This document shows positions 1 to 9,612 of a DNA stretch of 64,000 nt, piece by piece. The notes under the pieces were generated by a model. That model worked only from the letters and a program-made list of their open reading frames with translations, was not told the origin of the DNA and ran no database searches. Position 1 is the first letter of the stretch. The number at the start of each line of letters is the position of its first letter. The stretch is taken from the NCBI RefSeq assembly GCF_048564905.1, contig NC_132995.1:57714639-57778638 (forward strand), written 5' to 3'. The translations under genes and the position numbers were made by a program. The stretch comes from Vicugna pacos (lineage: Eukaryota > Chordata > Mammalia > Artiodactyla > Camelidae).

Positions 1-473
1 CAACTAATAAAAGTGATTTAGCTTTTTTCCATCTCAGTTTCCAAATCCATCAGAGATAATTACCCCTGCTCCATGTGCCCTCTAAAAATTTGGTGGAGAT
101 AAAATAGGATCGCATATATAAGGACAGCTTAAAAAAGTATATAGAAATAAAGGTGGTGGTATAGGTTTAACAGTAAAACTTACTTGCTTTGGATTCCACT
201 TACGCAGAGTAGAAGGGGCAGTGCAAACGTTTCCCTTTGCCCTGTTATGAAGAAAAGATGTATTAAATAATTGAACAATGCAATTAATATATGAGGGATA
301 CATAACCTACTTATAAGAATGATCGGGTTCCACAAACTTCACAGCAGTCACTTACAAATTAAAAATTAACGAGCCATTTCTCTGTGTGCTCCAAGGCAAG
401 TCATGGAGCACCCTGACTTAGCAACACTTAGCTGTTAAAATCAGAAATAGCATTGGAAAGGAACTTGCAGCTC
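1..473. other. Unique non-coding DNA
   Basis: AT-rich single-copy sequence. I see no repeat family, exon-like frame with splice sites, or RNA gene. The only open frames are below 75 codons and carry no recognisable motif. Confidence 0.5.
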
Positions 474-595
474 ATCTAAGCCAAATCTGTCATTTTACAG
501 ATGAGACTGACTTCCAAGGATAAGTAACATGTCCAAGCTCTCTCAGTCCACTGGAAAGCCAAAAATTAAACCAGAATCAAGTGTCTGTTGTCATT
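474..595 (-). mobile_element. MIR SINE fragment
   Basis: The stretch around CATTTTACAGATGAGA followed by AAGTAACATGTCCAAG is the reverse complement of the MIR core, where the family normally has a run like CTCAGTTTCCTCATCTGTAAAATG. MIRs are ancient tRNA-derived SINEs shared by all mammals. This copy is diverged and lacks a clear tail. Edges are approximate. Confidence 0.6.
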
Positions 596-915
596 CCACG
601 CTGCCTCCTTTGTTGGCCTGGCTGAAGCTAATTTTTCAGTTCCAAGGGAACAAATTCCATTTTCTTCAAGTGGAAACTTACACAGAAACGCAGACTCCTT
701 GGCTAGGAGTAAAATAAAAGTAACTTTTACTGCTCCTCACTCTCTCCCTTGACCTGCCATGGATTCAGGTTTTGTGGGGAGCCTGAAGCGTTTTAGATTT
801 AGGGGATTCTCTGTCAGAAAAAGAATAAAAATTACGAGTAAAAAAATTATTACAAATATAAATGTTTATTTAAATTGACAGAAGGATCACAATAAGTTAA
901 AATTTTTAAAGTTGA
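596..915. other. Unique non-coding DNA
   Basis: Single-copy sequence between a MIR and an L1 insertion. It ends in AT-rich DNA that served as the L1 target; the last bases (901-915) are the left target-site duplication of the next element. No gene signal is seen. Confidence 0.45.
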
Positions 916-1852
916 AAAACCCAATTGAAAAATGGGCAGAAGACCTAAATAAACATTTTTCCAAAGAAGACATTCAGACAGCCAATAAGTACATGAAAAA
1001 ATGCTCAAAATTGCTAATTATCAGAGAAATGTAAATCAAAACTACAATGAGGTATCACCTCACACTGGTCACAATGGCCATTATTATAAAGCCCACAAAT
1101 GATAAAAGCTAGAGAGGGTGTGGAGAAAAGGGACCCCTCTTACACTGCTGGTGGGAGTGTAGTTTGTGCAGCCATTATGGAAAACAGCATGTAGATTCCT
1201 TAACAAACTGAAAATATTCTTACCATATGACCCAGCAATCCCACTTTTGGGTGTATATCTGGAGAAAACTCTAATTTGAAAAGATACATGCACCCCAGTG
1301 TTCATAGCAGCACTATTTACAATAGCCAAGACATGGAAGCAACCTAAATGTCCATTGACAGGTGAATGGATAAAGAAGGTGTGATATATATACAATGGAA
1401 TACTACTCAGCCATAAAAAAGAATAAAATGATGCCATTTGCAGCAACATGGATGGACCTAGAGATTATCATACTAAGTGAAGTAAGTCAGACAGAGAAAG
1501 ACAAATACAATACAATATCACTTACATGTGGAATCTAAAAAAATGATACAAATGAACTTATTTACAAAACAGAAAGAAACCCACAGGCAGAAAACAAACT
1601 TATGGTTACCAAAGGGGAAAGTGGGGAGAGAGATAAATTAGGAGTTTGAGATTAGCAGATACAAACTACTATATATAAAATAGATAAACAACACGGTCCT
1701 ACTGTATAGCACAGGGAACTATATTTAGTATCTTGTAATAACATATAATGAAAGAGAATCTGAAAAAGAATATATATATGTATAACTGAATCAACATGCC
1801 GTATACCAGCAACTAACACAGCATTGTAAATCACCTAAACCTCAATAAAAAC
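916..1852 (+). mobile_element. 5'-truncated L1, ungulate-type 3' end
   Basis: This is the last part of L1 ORF2 followed by the 3' UTR. The phrases AAAATGGGCAGAAGACC, CAATCCCACTTTTGGG and GTCCATTGACAGG mark the ORF2 C-terminal region. The 3' UTR shows TATAGCACAGGGAACTATAT and ends in CTCAATAAAAACA. A duplication, AATTTTTAAAGTTGA at 901-915 and AATTTTAAGTTGA at 1853-1865, brackets it with small differences. It is strongly 5'-truncated and contains no intact frame, so it cannot move by itself. Confidence 0.88.
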
Positions 1853-1865
1853 AATTTTAAGTTGA

Positions 1866-3694
1866 TAGATACCACAAATATTATAAATCCAGAAAAATAA
1901 CAAAATAGTTTTAACTCTTATTATTAATCTTATTAGTGTCTTTTACTAACCATACTTCTTTAAGATATTTTTCTTTTAAAAACATCCTTTGTAAGCTGTT
2001 TCATTCCCTTCACTTGATAACAGTTTTGTGATATCATTACCTAAATGGAGGAAAAAGATAATTTGATATTTCCTTCCTTTTGGAAGATTCCAGAATGGTT
2101 AATCACTTTTTTACAATTATTTTTGATACCTAAATTCTTTTTTCTTTTAGCTTCCCAACTTGTTATTCGTGTCATATGCATTTTTATGACTGTATTCAAA
2201 TTTGATAAAATGTCTCTTGTTTCTATCACACATGAACCATTTCGAACACACTTGCTTTTGTTGTTCTGCTTGGAGTGGACACCCTATAATTACAGAAATT
2301 CTCATGCATCCCATTTCTCACAGTGCCCATTAAAAATAACAACAGAAGGGATTTGATTTTCTTTGTCACTGTATATGGTATGGTATCAGGCATTTTCCTG
2401 ATCACAGAAGAGAGGAGTTCTAGTCTGATTTAGGTGGTGTAAGAACAGAATCATCCACTTAACAGTCCACACCTTATGTTTGGAAGAATTTCCATATATT
2501 ATCTCCGGATCAATCCACGTCAGACTTTATTTCTCCTCCACTCTTTATATATATCTGGAACTGGGGCTAAAAGAGATGTCCATAGTTCCATGTGACCCCA
2601 GGCTCTGTATGTAGAGAACAAAGATGGTGAGCTGGCACAGTTGGGGATAGGCATGTTTGGGAAAGTCATCCCTCTCTGGGACAGCTGGCAGTACTAAAAC
2701 TACACATGGAAGTGACTGTGACCCACACACAAACATCATCTCATAAACCCAGACTAAACTTATCCTTCACTCATCTTCCCCTTAACTGGCTTCCAAAAAT
2801 GCCTGGGGTCCCTCCAGTGTTACCCTACCTAGAGAGATGTGATGGCGTGGGAATCTGAGCAAATGAAGCAGCATTCTTAATCCATTGCAATGAAAATGCA
2901 TTACTTTTGCAAATTTTTCAAAAACCTAAGACCATGTGAATACACTGGTGAGACTCCTGCCAGGGCTTTGGAAGGGATCAATGCCAATGAGAGGGTCTGA
3001 AGGTTAAGCTTCATTGATTTCATGGTGAAGGGGGATCTCTAGTTCACGGAAGAGAAAGAGCTACAGCTCTCAGCAAGCTGGACTGGGTGTGGCACATGCT
3101 TACCAGGTTGAGACTGGGGGTGTTGTCTGGGCAAACTGAGAAGGAGGGAGTCCAACTGGCCTGGTCAAGCGAGGGCCAAAAGTTTCGTCAGCAGTTTCCA
3201 GCAGAAGCAACTGCAGTTGCACATACCAGAAGAGGTGTCTCGCAACCTTGGGCTGCTCTGGAGAGAGATCAGTTGGTGCTAACGTGGTAGAATCATGTCT
3301 TCTGTCCATGGCAGCCCACTGTTTCTGGGTCAAGCCACCCATGAAAAAGCAACCAGTCATCCCTTGAAATGGCATCACTAAAACCCTGTCACTCTTGTTA
3401 CAGTGTAAACATGACATCTGAATCTCAGTTTGGACGACTGCATCGTAACAAACATACACCACGATGAACATCAACTAATACAGGGGGCAGTCTGGTGACC
3501 CAAGGGAGAAAGCCTCATTGTAGGTAAACTTCTCAAGGAGGGCTCGGATCCCACACGGAGGTCTGTTGACCTGTGGTCCCTTTCCAGTTTATCCTAATGG
3601 TTTGTTTTACAACATGAACTTGAAGGAAAAAAAATTCTTTAAAATATTCTGAAATTCTGATTTTTTATAGTCACTCCAGTTTTTAACTTTCTAT
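1866..3694. other. Unique non-coding DNA
   Basis: About 1.8 kb with no repeat that I recognise. The stretch from about 3000 to 3540 has a higher GC content and opposing short open frames (67 and 124 codons), but no known domain and no convincing exon boundaries. It could hold a very diverged repeat. Confidence 0.4.
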
Positions 3695-3709
3695 GGAACT
3701 CAGATTCTT

Positions 3710-4064
3710 TTTTTTCTTAATTGAAGTATAGTCAGTTTCCTTTGTGTCAATTTCTGGTGTACAGCATCATGTTTCAGTCATTCATATATGTACATATATT
3801 CATTTTCATATTCTTTTTCATTATAGGTTCCTATAAGGTATTGAATATAATTCTGTGTGTGATACAACACACTTGATGTTGACCTATTTTATATATACTA
3901 GTTAACATTTGCAAATCTTGAATTCCCAATTTATCCCTTTCCATCCCCTTTCCCCCCTGCTAACCATAAGATTGTTTACTATGTCTGTGAGTCTGTTTCT
4001 GTTTTATAGATAAGTTCATTAGTGTCTTCTTTTTTTCCTTCTTTTTTTTTGGATTCCACATATG
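3710..4064 (-). mobile_element. Short L1 3' end, inverted
   Basis: Read on the minus strand this is an L1 3' UTR ending in an A-rich tail (the T-run at 3708-3717). It runs through the reverse of the GGGAACTATAT-type block and of the AATTGGGAATTC region back to CATATGTGGAATCC. It is bracketed by a 15-base duplication, GGAACTCAGATTCTT at 3695-3709 and GGAACTCAGACTCTT at 4065-4079, with one mismatch. Only the last ~350 bases of the element were copied. Confidence 0.9.
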
Positions 4065-4079
4065 GGAACTCAGACTCTT

Positions 4080-5494
4080 AAGGCAATGCATCCGACCTGT
4101 GTCTCCTGTTTTCCAGTCTTTCTAAACCTTTATTTCTGCTTGTCTGGACTATGCCAACAGTCTCTTAAGTAAGCTCTCTAATCTACCCTATGCACTGCTG
4201 CCACATAAATGCTCTCAGGCTGGCCTGGCCTGTTGTCCCCTGGCAGGAGCAATCTGTCCGAACACCCAGAACCCTTTGGTTGGTTCTCGTCTTCTACCAT
4301 GTATGAAAGTCACTCGTCATTGTGGTTGTCTGTATATGAGTCTATCACCCTGCCCAGAGCACACATTTCTTGCATTTCCAGCCCCCTGCAAAGTCAAGGC
4401 ACAAAATGGGAACTTAGTAAGTATCAATGATGGGCTCCATTGTCGATGTTTTACCTGACAACCACAGTGATTGTTTTCTCCTTGCCAGTGATTGGTTTAG
4501 GGAGCTGTCCCATAGAAGAGCCTCTGATCATGGAAATATGGCTAGTGTGACTGAAGTTCTTGGGATTTTATCGAATTCTAGTGAACTAAAATGTAAACTT
4601 CAACTGCCACAACTATTGCACAGCTCAGGCCAGGTAACTAAGTGACAATTCTGGCAACTGAAATACAGGGCAGCCAGAGTCTTTCCTCCTGCAGGATGTT
4701 GCCACGTCTGGGCGTGGTACCCAGGACCGTGTGGCCATCTGGAAGCTGGACAGGAGCACAGAGGACAGAGCTGACACCTTGAGGATGGCAGAGAGAGATA
4801 TGGAGAGAGAATCTGAGCCAAGGACTCAGTCAACCTGGAGCTGCCCTTCCTCATGTGTGGGCAAGGACTTTCCTCATTGTGGAAGCCGTTTTGATTAAAG
4901 CTTTCTGCAAATTGCAGCCCAAAGCATCAAAAATGACAGTGCTGTTATGCTAATTGGGTGGAAAGAAGGGCCGGGGTACACCATGTCTGTTGGGAATTGC
5001 ATACATCTTGTGAAGACTGTACATAATAATGCAAGAGAAATATGCAAAAAAGAAACCATCATGGAATCCTTATATATCCAAAGTATGAGTTTCTTCCCCC
5101 ACCCCCAGGCAAAAGACAGGGTTTATGAGCCACTGCTGAGTGAAAAACAAGAATTCTGCAGAGGATATCTGTGCCTCTGGTCTACTGAGGATTCCTTTTG
5201 TCTTTCCTTTCATTTCTGACCCTATGTTCTATGGGGAATCATTCCTTGTGACTCAGGTAAGGGTGACCCCCAATCCCCTTGTCAAAGGGGTGGGCCTGAG
5301 ATGGAGGCCTGGCCTGCAGGATACACCATACCTCCAGCCACAGTGATTGAGGAATCAGCATATAAATGTTAACCAAGGTTTGATAGATGCACAAGATGGA
5401 TGCCGAGAGAGAGGCAGGGTGCTCTTTTTGGGCAAGGGGAGGGGGAACATGGACTGTGGTTTCTACCTGGAGAAGAAAACCCTTTGAGAGTAAA
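4080..5494. other. Unique non-coding DNA
   Basis: Single-copy sequence of moderate GC content. Several open frames of 70-116 codons overlap on both strands with no family motif. A C-rich run lies at 5096-5107. I see no repeat or exon that I can defend. Confidence 0.4.
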
Positions 5495-5690
5495 GTCAGT
5501 CCTAAAACCCAGAGGCTCAGGGAAGATAGACAGAGCTTACTGACACTATCTGAGCCCCTGAGTACAGCCATACCTGATGCCCAAGTCAAACTTGGGACTT
5601 TTCATGTACATGAGTCAATGTGCTTAGGCCAGGTTGTTTTGATTTTCTGCCACTTGTGGCTGAGAGAGTCCTGACTGATACAGTAGAGAA
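5495..5690 (+). mobile_element. Fossil LTR 3' part (ERVL/MaLR-like)
   Basis: The segment from TGAGCCCCTGAGTACAGCC through to AGAGTCCTGACTGATACAG matches the right-hand end of a common old mammalian solo LTR type that ends in GTCCTGACTAATACAG. It is an old fossil from before the ungulate radiation, with no internal retroviral genes nearby. The subfamily is not assigned. Confidence 0.5.
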
Positions 5691-5824
5691 TCAAACAAGG
5701 CAAGAGGGAGGCCCTGGATCTGCCACAGATTGGAGTGGGGTCAGGTGGAGAAAGATGCGCAGAAGATATGCAACTGTTAAGGCTTTGTGAGGCAGTGGAT
5801 GCTGTGGACAGTGGCCTGGTACCC

Positions 5825-6030
5825 AGACAAGTGTGGGTTTGGGGACAACTGCTCTGAGTCGTAACACCAGCTTAACCACTTACTCCTTTGATAAGTCTGA
5901 GATAGCCATTTAGACATTAAACTTGGGTCTTGGTTTTTCCATCTATAAAATGGGGAAAGATGACTTCACAAATTTGTCTCAAGCATTCAGTAGGATGATG
6001 TATATAAAATCCCTCACACAGAACTCGGCA
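5825..6030 (+). mobile_element. MIR SINE
   Basis: A diverged MIR in sense orientation. The part TTTTTCCATCTATAAAATGGGG at its centre matches the MIR TTTCCTCATCTGTAAAATGGGG core, followed by the expected AGGATGATGTATATAAAA and a weak GAACTCGG end. Confidence 0.6.
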
Positions 6031-6668
6031 GACAGCATCCCCGTGATTGACGTTAGTTCCCGGCACCAGAGACAACAGGTGTCAAAGCTGCTGCAATGAA
6101 ATCGTCCAAAGTGATGACTGACACGCCTTGGATCTCTTCTCCTCACTACCTTTTACTTCTGTCTTTCTCGTTTGTTACTTAATCCTAGTAGTTTCCATTG
6201 AAAATAATACTAGTTACCTTGTTCTTGTGCTTTACACACATTATCTGTAATCCCGGCAGTGATGCTTCACGACATTATTCCTGACCAGGATGATAAAGTA
6301 GGCGGCACCATTTCACAGGAGAGATGAGTGACTGGGCTACACTGGTCCTACATAAGGCAAATCCAGGAGGGCATCTAGGTGCACCCTGTGGGGCAGGACA
6401 AACCCTGAGGACACTGTTTACCATCTGAAGTTTTCTTTCTCAGAAGTATGGAAGACATACTGTTGTTTTGAATTTCACACCACGGTTACCTGTGTAACTA
6501 AAGAACCTGTAAGTCCCTCAATAGGAAAAAGTGGAAACTGACCCAGTGAATGCCAGACCCAAGGATGTATCCAATTACAGTTCTTCTGGGATATAGATAA
6601 GAGAATATTCTTGAATTTCACACAGGCTGATCCAAAACTGAGCTTTCAGATTAAGTTTTAAAGTAACA
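6031..6668. other. Unique DNA with possible MIR relic
   Basis: Mostly single-copy. Between about 6225 and 6370 the order of a TTTACACACATTATCTGTAATCC block and a CATTTCACAGGAGAGATGAG block resembles a reverse MIR, but divergence is high. No gene signal is seen. Confidence 0.35.
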
Positions 6669-6811
6669 GTTTTATGTATAGTGCAGGAAACTAAATTCAA
6701 TAGCTTGTAATAGCCTATAATGAAAAGAAATATATATATATAACTGAATCACTATGCTGCGCACCAGAAATGAATACATTGTAACTAAATCAACTATACT
6801 TCAATTTTAAA
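6669..6811 (+). mobile_element. Very short L1 3' end
   Basis: Only the last ~140 bases of the ungulate-type L1 3' UTR are present: GTATAGTGCAGGAAACTAAAT, AATAGCTTGTAATAGCC, an AT dinucleotide run, AACTGAATCACTATGCTGC and CTATACTTCAATTTTAAAA. A possible duplication AAAGTAACA / AAAGGTAACA (6660-6668 and 6812-6821) brackets it. Confidence 0.85.
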
Positions 6812-7456
6812 AAAGGTAACAATATTAGAATTTGAGCTAGAAAATGAGATTCGTGCTATGCAGACTTTTCTTTCATTCCTACAAAAAACTGAAATCAAGC
6901 CTCAACATCCCCCATTACCACCAACAACCCCTCCTTGCACCCCCCCAAACCCCAATCTGTTGTTGTTGTTTTTAATGTGGGTGGTCCTATTCTGATTAGC
7001 AGCACAGTCTTCATTAGGACAGAAATGAAACTGTTTTTGTTCCTATAGAAACACGACACTTGCAAAGATGTGTCTGAGGATGTTTGCTGCAGCCTGTTTG
7101 CAAGAGCAAAAAAGTGTCCTTATTGTTGGTGCCCAGACACAAGGGGGTTGTTTCAATAATTGGAACAATCTGCTCCAGCTAAAAAGAACAGATAGATTTT
7201 TATATACTGACATGGTGTGGTGGTGGTGGGGGGATGTTGACAGTATACCCATACGTTTGAAAAGTAGGTTGCAGAATGATATTTAGAATAGAATCTGATT
7301 TATGGGGAAAAAAAGGTAAGCAAAGAAAGTATCTGAATGATGGAAAAGTCTAGAAGGAACAAGACCAACTCGTTATTAGTGGTTATTGGATTTTTCTTTG
7401 GAGTGGGTCACAGAGGACTTTGACTTTTCATTTTAAAAGTTTCAATGTAATTGTGA
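6812..7456. other. Unique non-coding DNA
   Basis: Single-copy sequence with a C-rich patch at about 6910-6955 and a GTGGTGGTGG run near 7216-7232. No exon or repeat is recognised. The final bases carry the left duplication of the next SINE. Confidence 0.4.
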
Positions 7457-7467
7457 GGTTTTGGCTT

Positions 7468-7543
7468 TTTTTTTTTTTAAATGGAGGTACTGGGGATTGA
7501 ACCCAGGACCTCGTGCACTGAGCTATATCCTGCCCCCTCCACA
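7468..7543 (-). mobile_element. vic-1 SINE, internally shortened
   Basis: Reverse-strand camelid SINE. TACTGGGGATTGAACCCAGG is the reverse of the tRNA B box and T arm. The segment that should hold the anticodon arm is missing, so CTCGTGCA runs straight into CTGAGCTATA, a loss of about 20 bases. The 3' tail is short. An 11-base perfect duplication, GGTTTTGGCTT at 7457-7467 and 7545-7555, shows it was a true retroposed insertion. Confidence 0.88.
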
Positions 7544-7555
7544 GGGTTTTGGCTT

Positions 7556-7762
7556 AAAAAAAAATTTTTTTTTTCCTACAATGAGCCAGTTTGATTTCCA
7601 TAGTCAAAAAAAAGTTTACATATTTTTAAAATTTGAATTAACAGCACACTGATCAATACCGAAGAGGGCAGGCTAAGTTATTAAATGATGTCATTGTGAA
7701 TATCAGTTTCTATATTCTGTGTCCTTTGTCCTGTGTTTATTTGCATAGCCCAGAACGGTTTT
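7556..7762. other. Unique non-coding DNA
   Basis: Short AT-rich gap between two SINEs in the same orientation. No feature is seen. Confidence 0.4.
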
Positions 7763-7778
7763 TCTAATCACTGACTTT

Positions 7779-7884
7779 GTTTGTTTGTTTGTATGTTTTA
7801 ATGGAGGTACTGGGGACTGAACCTAGGACCTCATGCTGTGTGTGCTAAGCACACACCCTACCACTGAGCTAGACCCTCCCCCCA
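7779..7884 (-). mobile_element. vic-1 SINE, complete tRNA part
   Basis: Reverse-strand SINE: (GTTT)n tail, TACTGGGGACTGAACCTAGG for the B box side, GTGTGTGCTAAGCACACAC for the anticodon arm and CCACTGAGCTAGACCCTCCC for the A box end. A 16-base duplication, TCTAATCACTGACTTT at 7763-7778 and TCTAATCTCTGACTTT at 7885-7900, brackets it with one mismatch. Confidence 0.93.
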
Positions 7885-7900
7885 TCTAATCTCTGACTTT

Positions 7901-8292
7901 TAAGGACGTTTGCCCCTCATCTAACAGACTGCTGGGCTGGCCACGGAGGCGCAGCTGCACCACTTCCTCCCCCACTTACTTCCTCTGTCTCAACAGAAAC
8001 ATCCAACCAGCTACTTGGCTTTTTCCCACATACTAAGTTTCCTTATCATGTCTCTAGTCCCCCAGTAGAATTAAAGCAAGATTAAATTAAAAGAAACCCT
8101 TCTTACATATTTAGGTAAAATATTTTCTTTACCTCATTCTTCTCTTCTGCATTGCCTCTTGCCAAGCGCTGTGACAGGTGGGGCACCGTCTCTGTGCTCA
8201 GGGCACACAAGCATCCTGGTAAAGACAAACATTGGCAATGACAGTGACAATACACAGTGACAACTGTATTGCTACTTCTCAGCACCCAAATG
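7901..8292. other. Unique non-coding DNA
   Basis: Single-copy sequence with no recognised repeat or gene. Confidence 0.4.
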
Positions 8293-8368
8293 TGTGTCAG
8301 CATCAGGTGCTAGGGGTACAAAGTTAAATAAGACATGATCTCTGACCCCAAGAGGTTTACGATCTAAG
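8293..8368 (-). mobile_element. L2 LINE, 3' end (left half)
   Basis: AGGTGCTAGGGGTACAAAG, AATAAGACATGATCTCTGACC and AAGAGGTTTACGATCTA are the reverse of the L2 3' end. The element continues after the hAT insertion at 8670. L2 is an ancient CR1-group LINE shared by mammals. Confidence 0.65.
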
Positions 8369-8661
8369 CAGTGCTGTCCAACAGAAATATAATGCAAGAC
8401 ACACATGTAAATTAAATTTTCTAGTAGCCACATTAAAACATAAAAAGAAACAGGTGGAATTCATTTTAATCAGCCATTTAACTTAACCCAATATATCTAG
8501 CCTATTGTCATTTCAGTATGCAATCAATATACAAATTATCAATGGGATACTTTACATCATCTGGTATATATCTTACATTTACAACACATTTCCATTCAGA
8601 CTAGACCAGTTTAAATGCTCAATAGCTACATATGCTGGTGGCTACTACACTGGCCAGGGCA
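8369..8661 (+). mobile_element. hAT-Charlie-type DNA transposon inserted in L2
   Basis: A short non-autonomous element. Its left end CAGTGCTGTCCAACAG is the classic hAT-Charlie (MER5-like group) inverted terminus; the right end AGTGGCCAGGGCA-type sequence is a decayed partner. The body has CTAGTAGCCACATTAAAA and TAACCCAATATAT. It codes for nothing. An 8-base duplication, GATCTAAG at 8361-8368 and GTTCTAAG at 8662-8669, is the length hAT transposases make. Exact subfamily is uncertain; strand is arbitrary. Confidence 0.8.
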
Positions 8662-8669
8662 GTTCTAAG

Positions 8670-8885
8670 GGGAAGATGGGCTTATGAATAGATCATTCCA
8701 CAATGTATTGAAAGCTCCCATACGTGTGCCTAGGATGTTGTGGACGATAGATGTGTGAAGGGAAAAGGTAATGGTCAGGGAAGGCTTCCTGGAGGAAGTG
8801 ACACATGAACAGAGGTGGCCAGATGCATCATGGGAAGACCATGCCCAGGAAGTGGATTGGGCTCAAGTGAAGATGGGCTCAGTGA
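8670..8885 (-). mobile_element. L2 LINE (right half)
   Basis: Continues the L2 begun at 8293. The phrase GGTCAGGGAAGGCTTCCTGG and AGGAAGTGACA are the reverse of a conserved 3' coding part of L2. Reading across the transposon, both halves join in consensus order. Confidence 0.7.
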
Positions 8886-9522
8886 CTTCAGACAGTGCGA
8901 TGTGAGCAGAACTAGTTTGAGGATTATAGCTTAAAAAGTGAACCTGAAAAAACAAAACAAAAAAAAGGTGCAACTTTTACTAAACAGGAATGAGGTAAAA
9001 GGGAAGGACAGAGGAAGGGCTGGCAGAGAGGGAAGCTTTTCTACCCAAAGGTGAAGTTTTGATGAAACTGGAAAGATGAGAAATATTTTGCCAGGGTAGT
9101 GCCCGGTTAGTGGAAGGCAGCTGGATTTTGGCCACTGCTTGGCCCTTCATCCAGGCCTCTTGTGGAGTGCGTGGACTACACAACCATCCATGGCAGCTTT
9201 CTGACTTCCTGTCATTCTGCACCCTCTCCAGCTGGACCATTTTCCCTGTATTTACTTGAGAATACGTGCACTAGACCTAATCAGGAGGATGTGACATTGA
9301 TCATTTTTTTCAGGGTTTGTCCAGAAGCATAAGCTCCAACCCGTGCCTGAGCCTTGCTGCACGCCACACAAGGCCCCTTGAAATACACAGTCTGTGCCTT
9401 CTAGGGGCTTAGCTGCCCAAACACCAAGGTGAAACTGACACTGTTGTTGAAAGGGCATCTGTGCCTGCAGGTCTGGAGAATGAACACCACGCATGCTCAG
9501 CAGGTGTCCAGGCTGTGGATAT
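8886..9522. other. Unique non-coding DNA
   Basis: Single-copy sequence with an A-rich patch at 8948-8968. Short opposing open frames (up to 86 codons) have no recognisable domain. Confidence 0.4.
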
Positions 9523-9612
9523 CTCAGCAGGACACCGAGTCAGTGTGTGACCTTGGACAAGTCACCTTTGCCTCTTTGGGCTTCCTCTTCTCCTCTGTGA
9601 GAGGAGGGGTTG
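9523..9612 (+). mobile_element. MIR SINE fragment
   Basis: GTGTGTGACCTTGGACAAGTC followed by CTTCCTCTTCTCCTCTGTGAGA matches the middle of the MIR consensus in sense orientation. Confidence 0.65.

Noticed and set aside
1084-1449. 121-codon minus-strand open frame
   Set aside because: It is the antisense of an L1 3' end; the same antisense frame recurs at the L1 copy at 36144-36470.
3087-3474. Opposing open frames of 67 and 124 codons that hinted at an exon
   Set aside because: No family motif and no conserved splice pattern that I can identify; both strands are open together, as in chance frames.
7216-7232. GTGG repeat as a quadruplex motif
   Set aside because: The G runs are mostly two bases, too short for a standard quadruplex.
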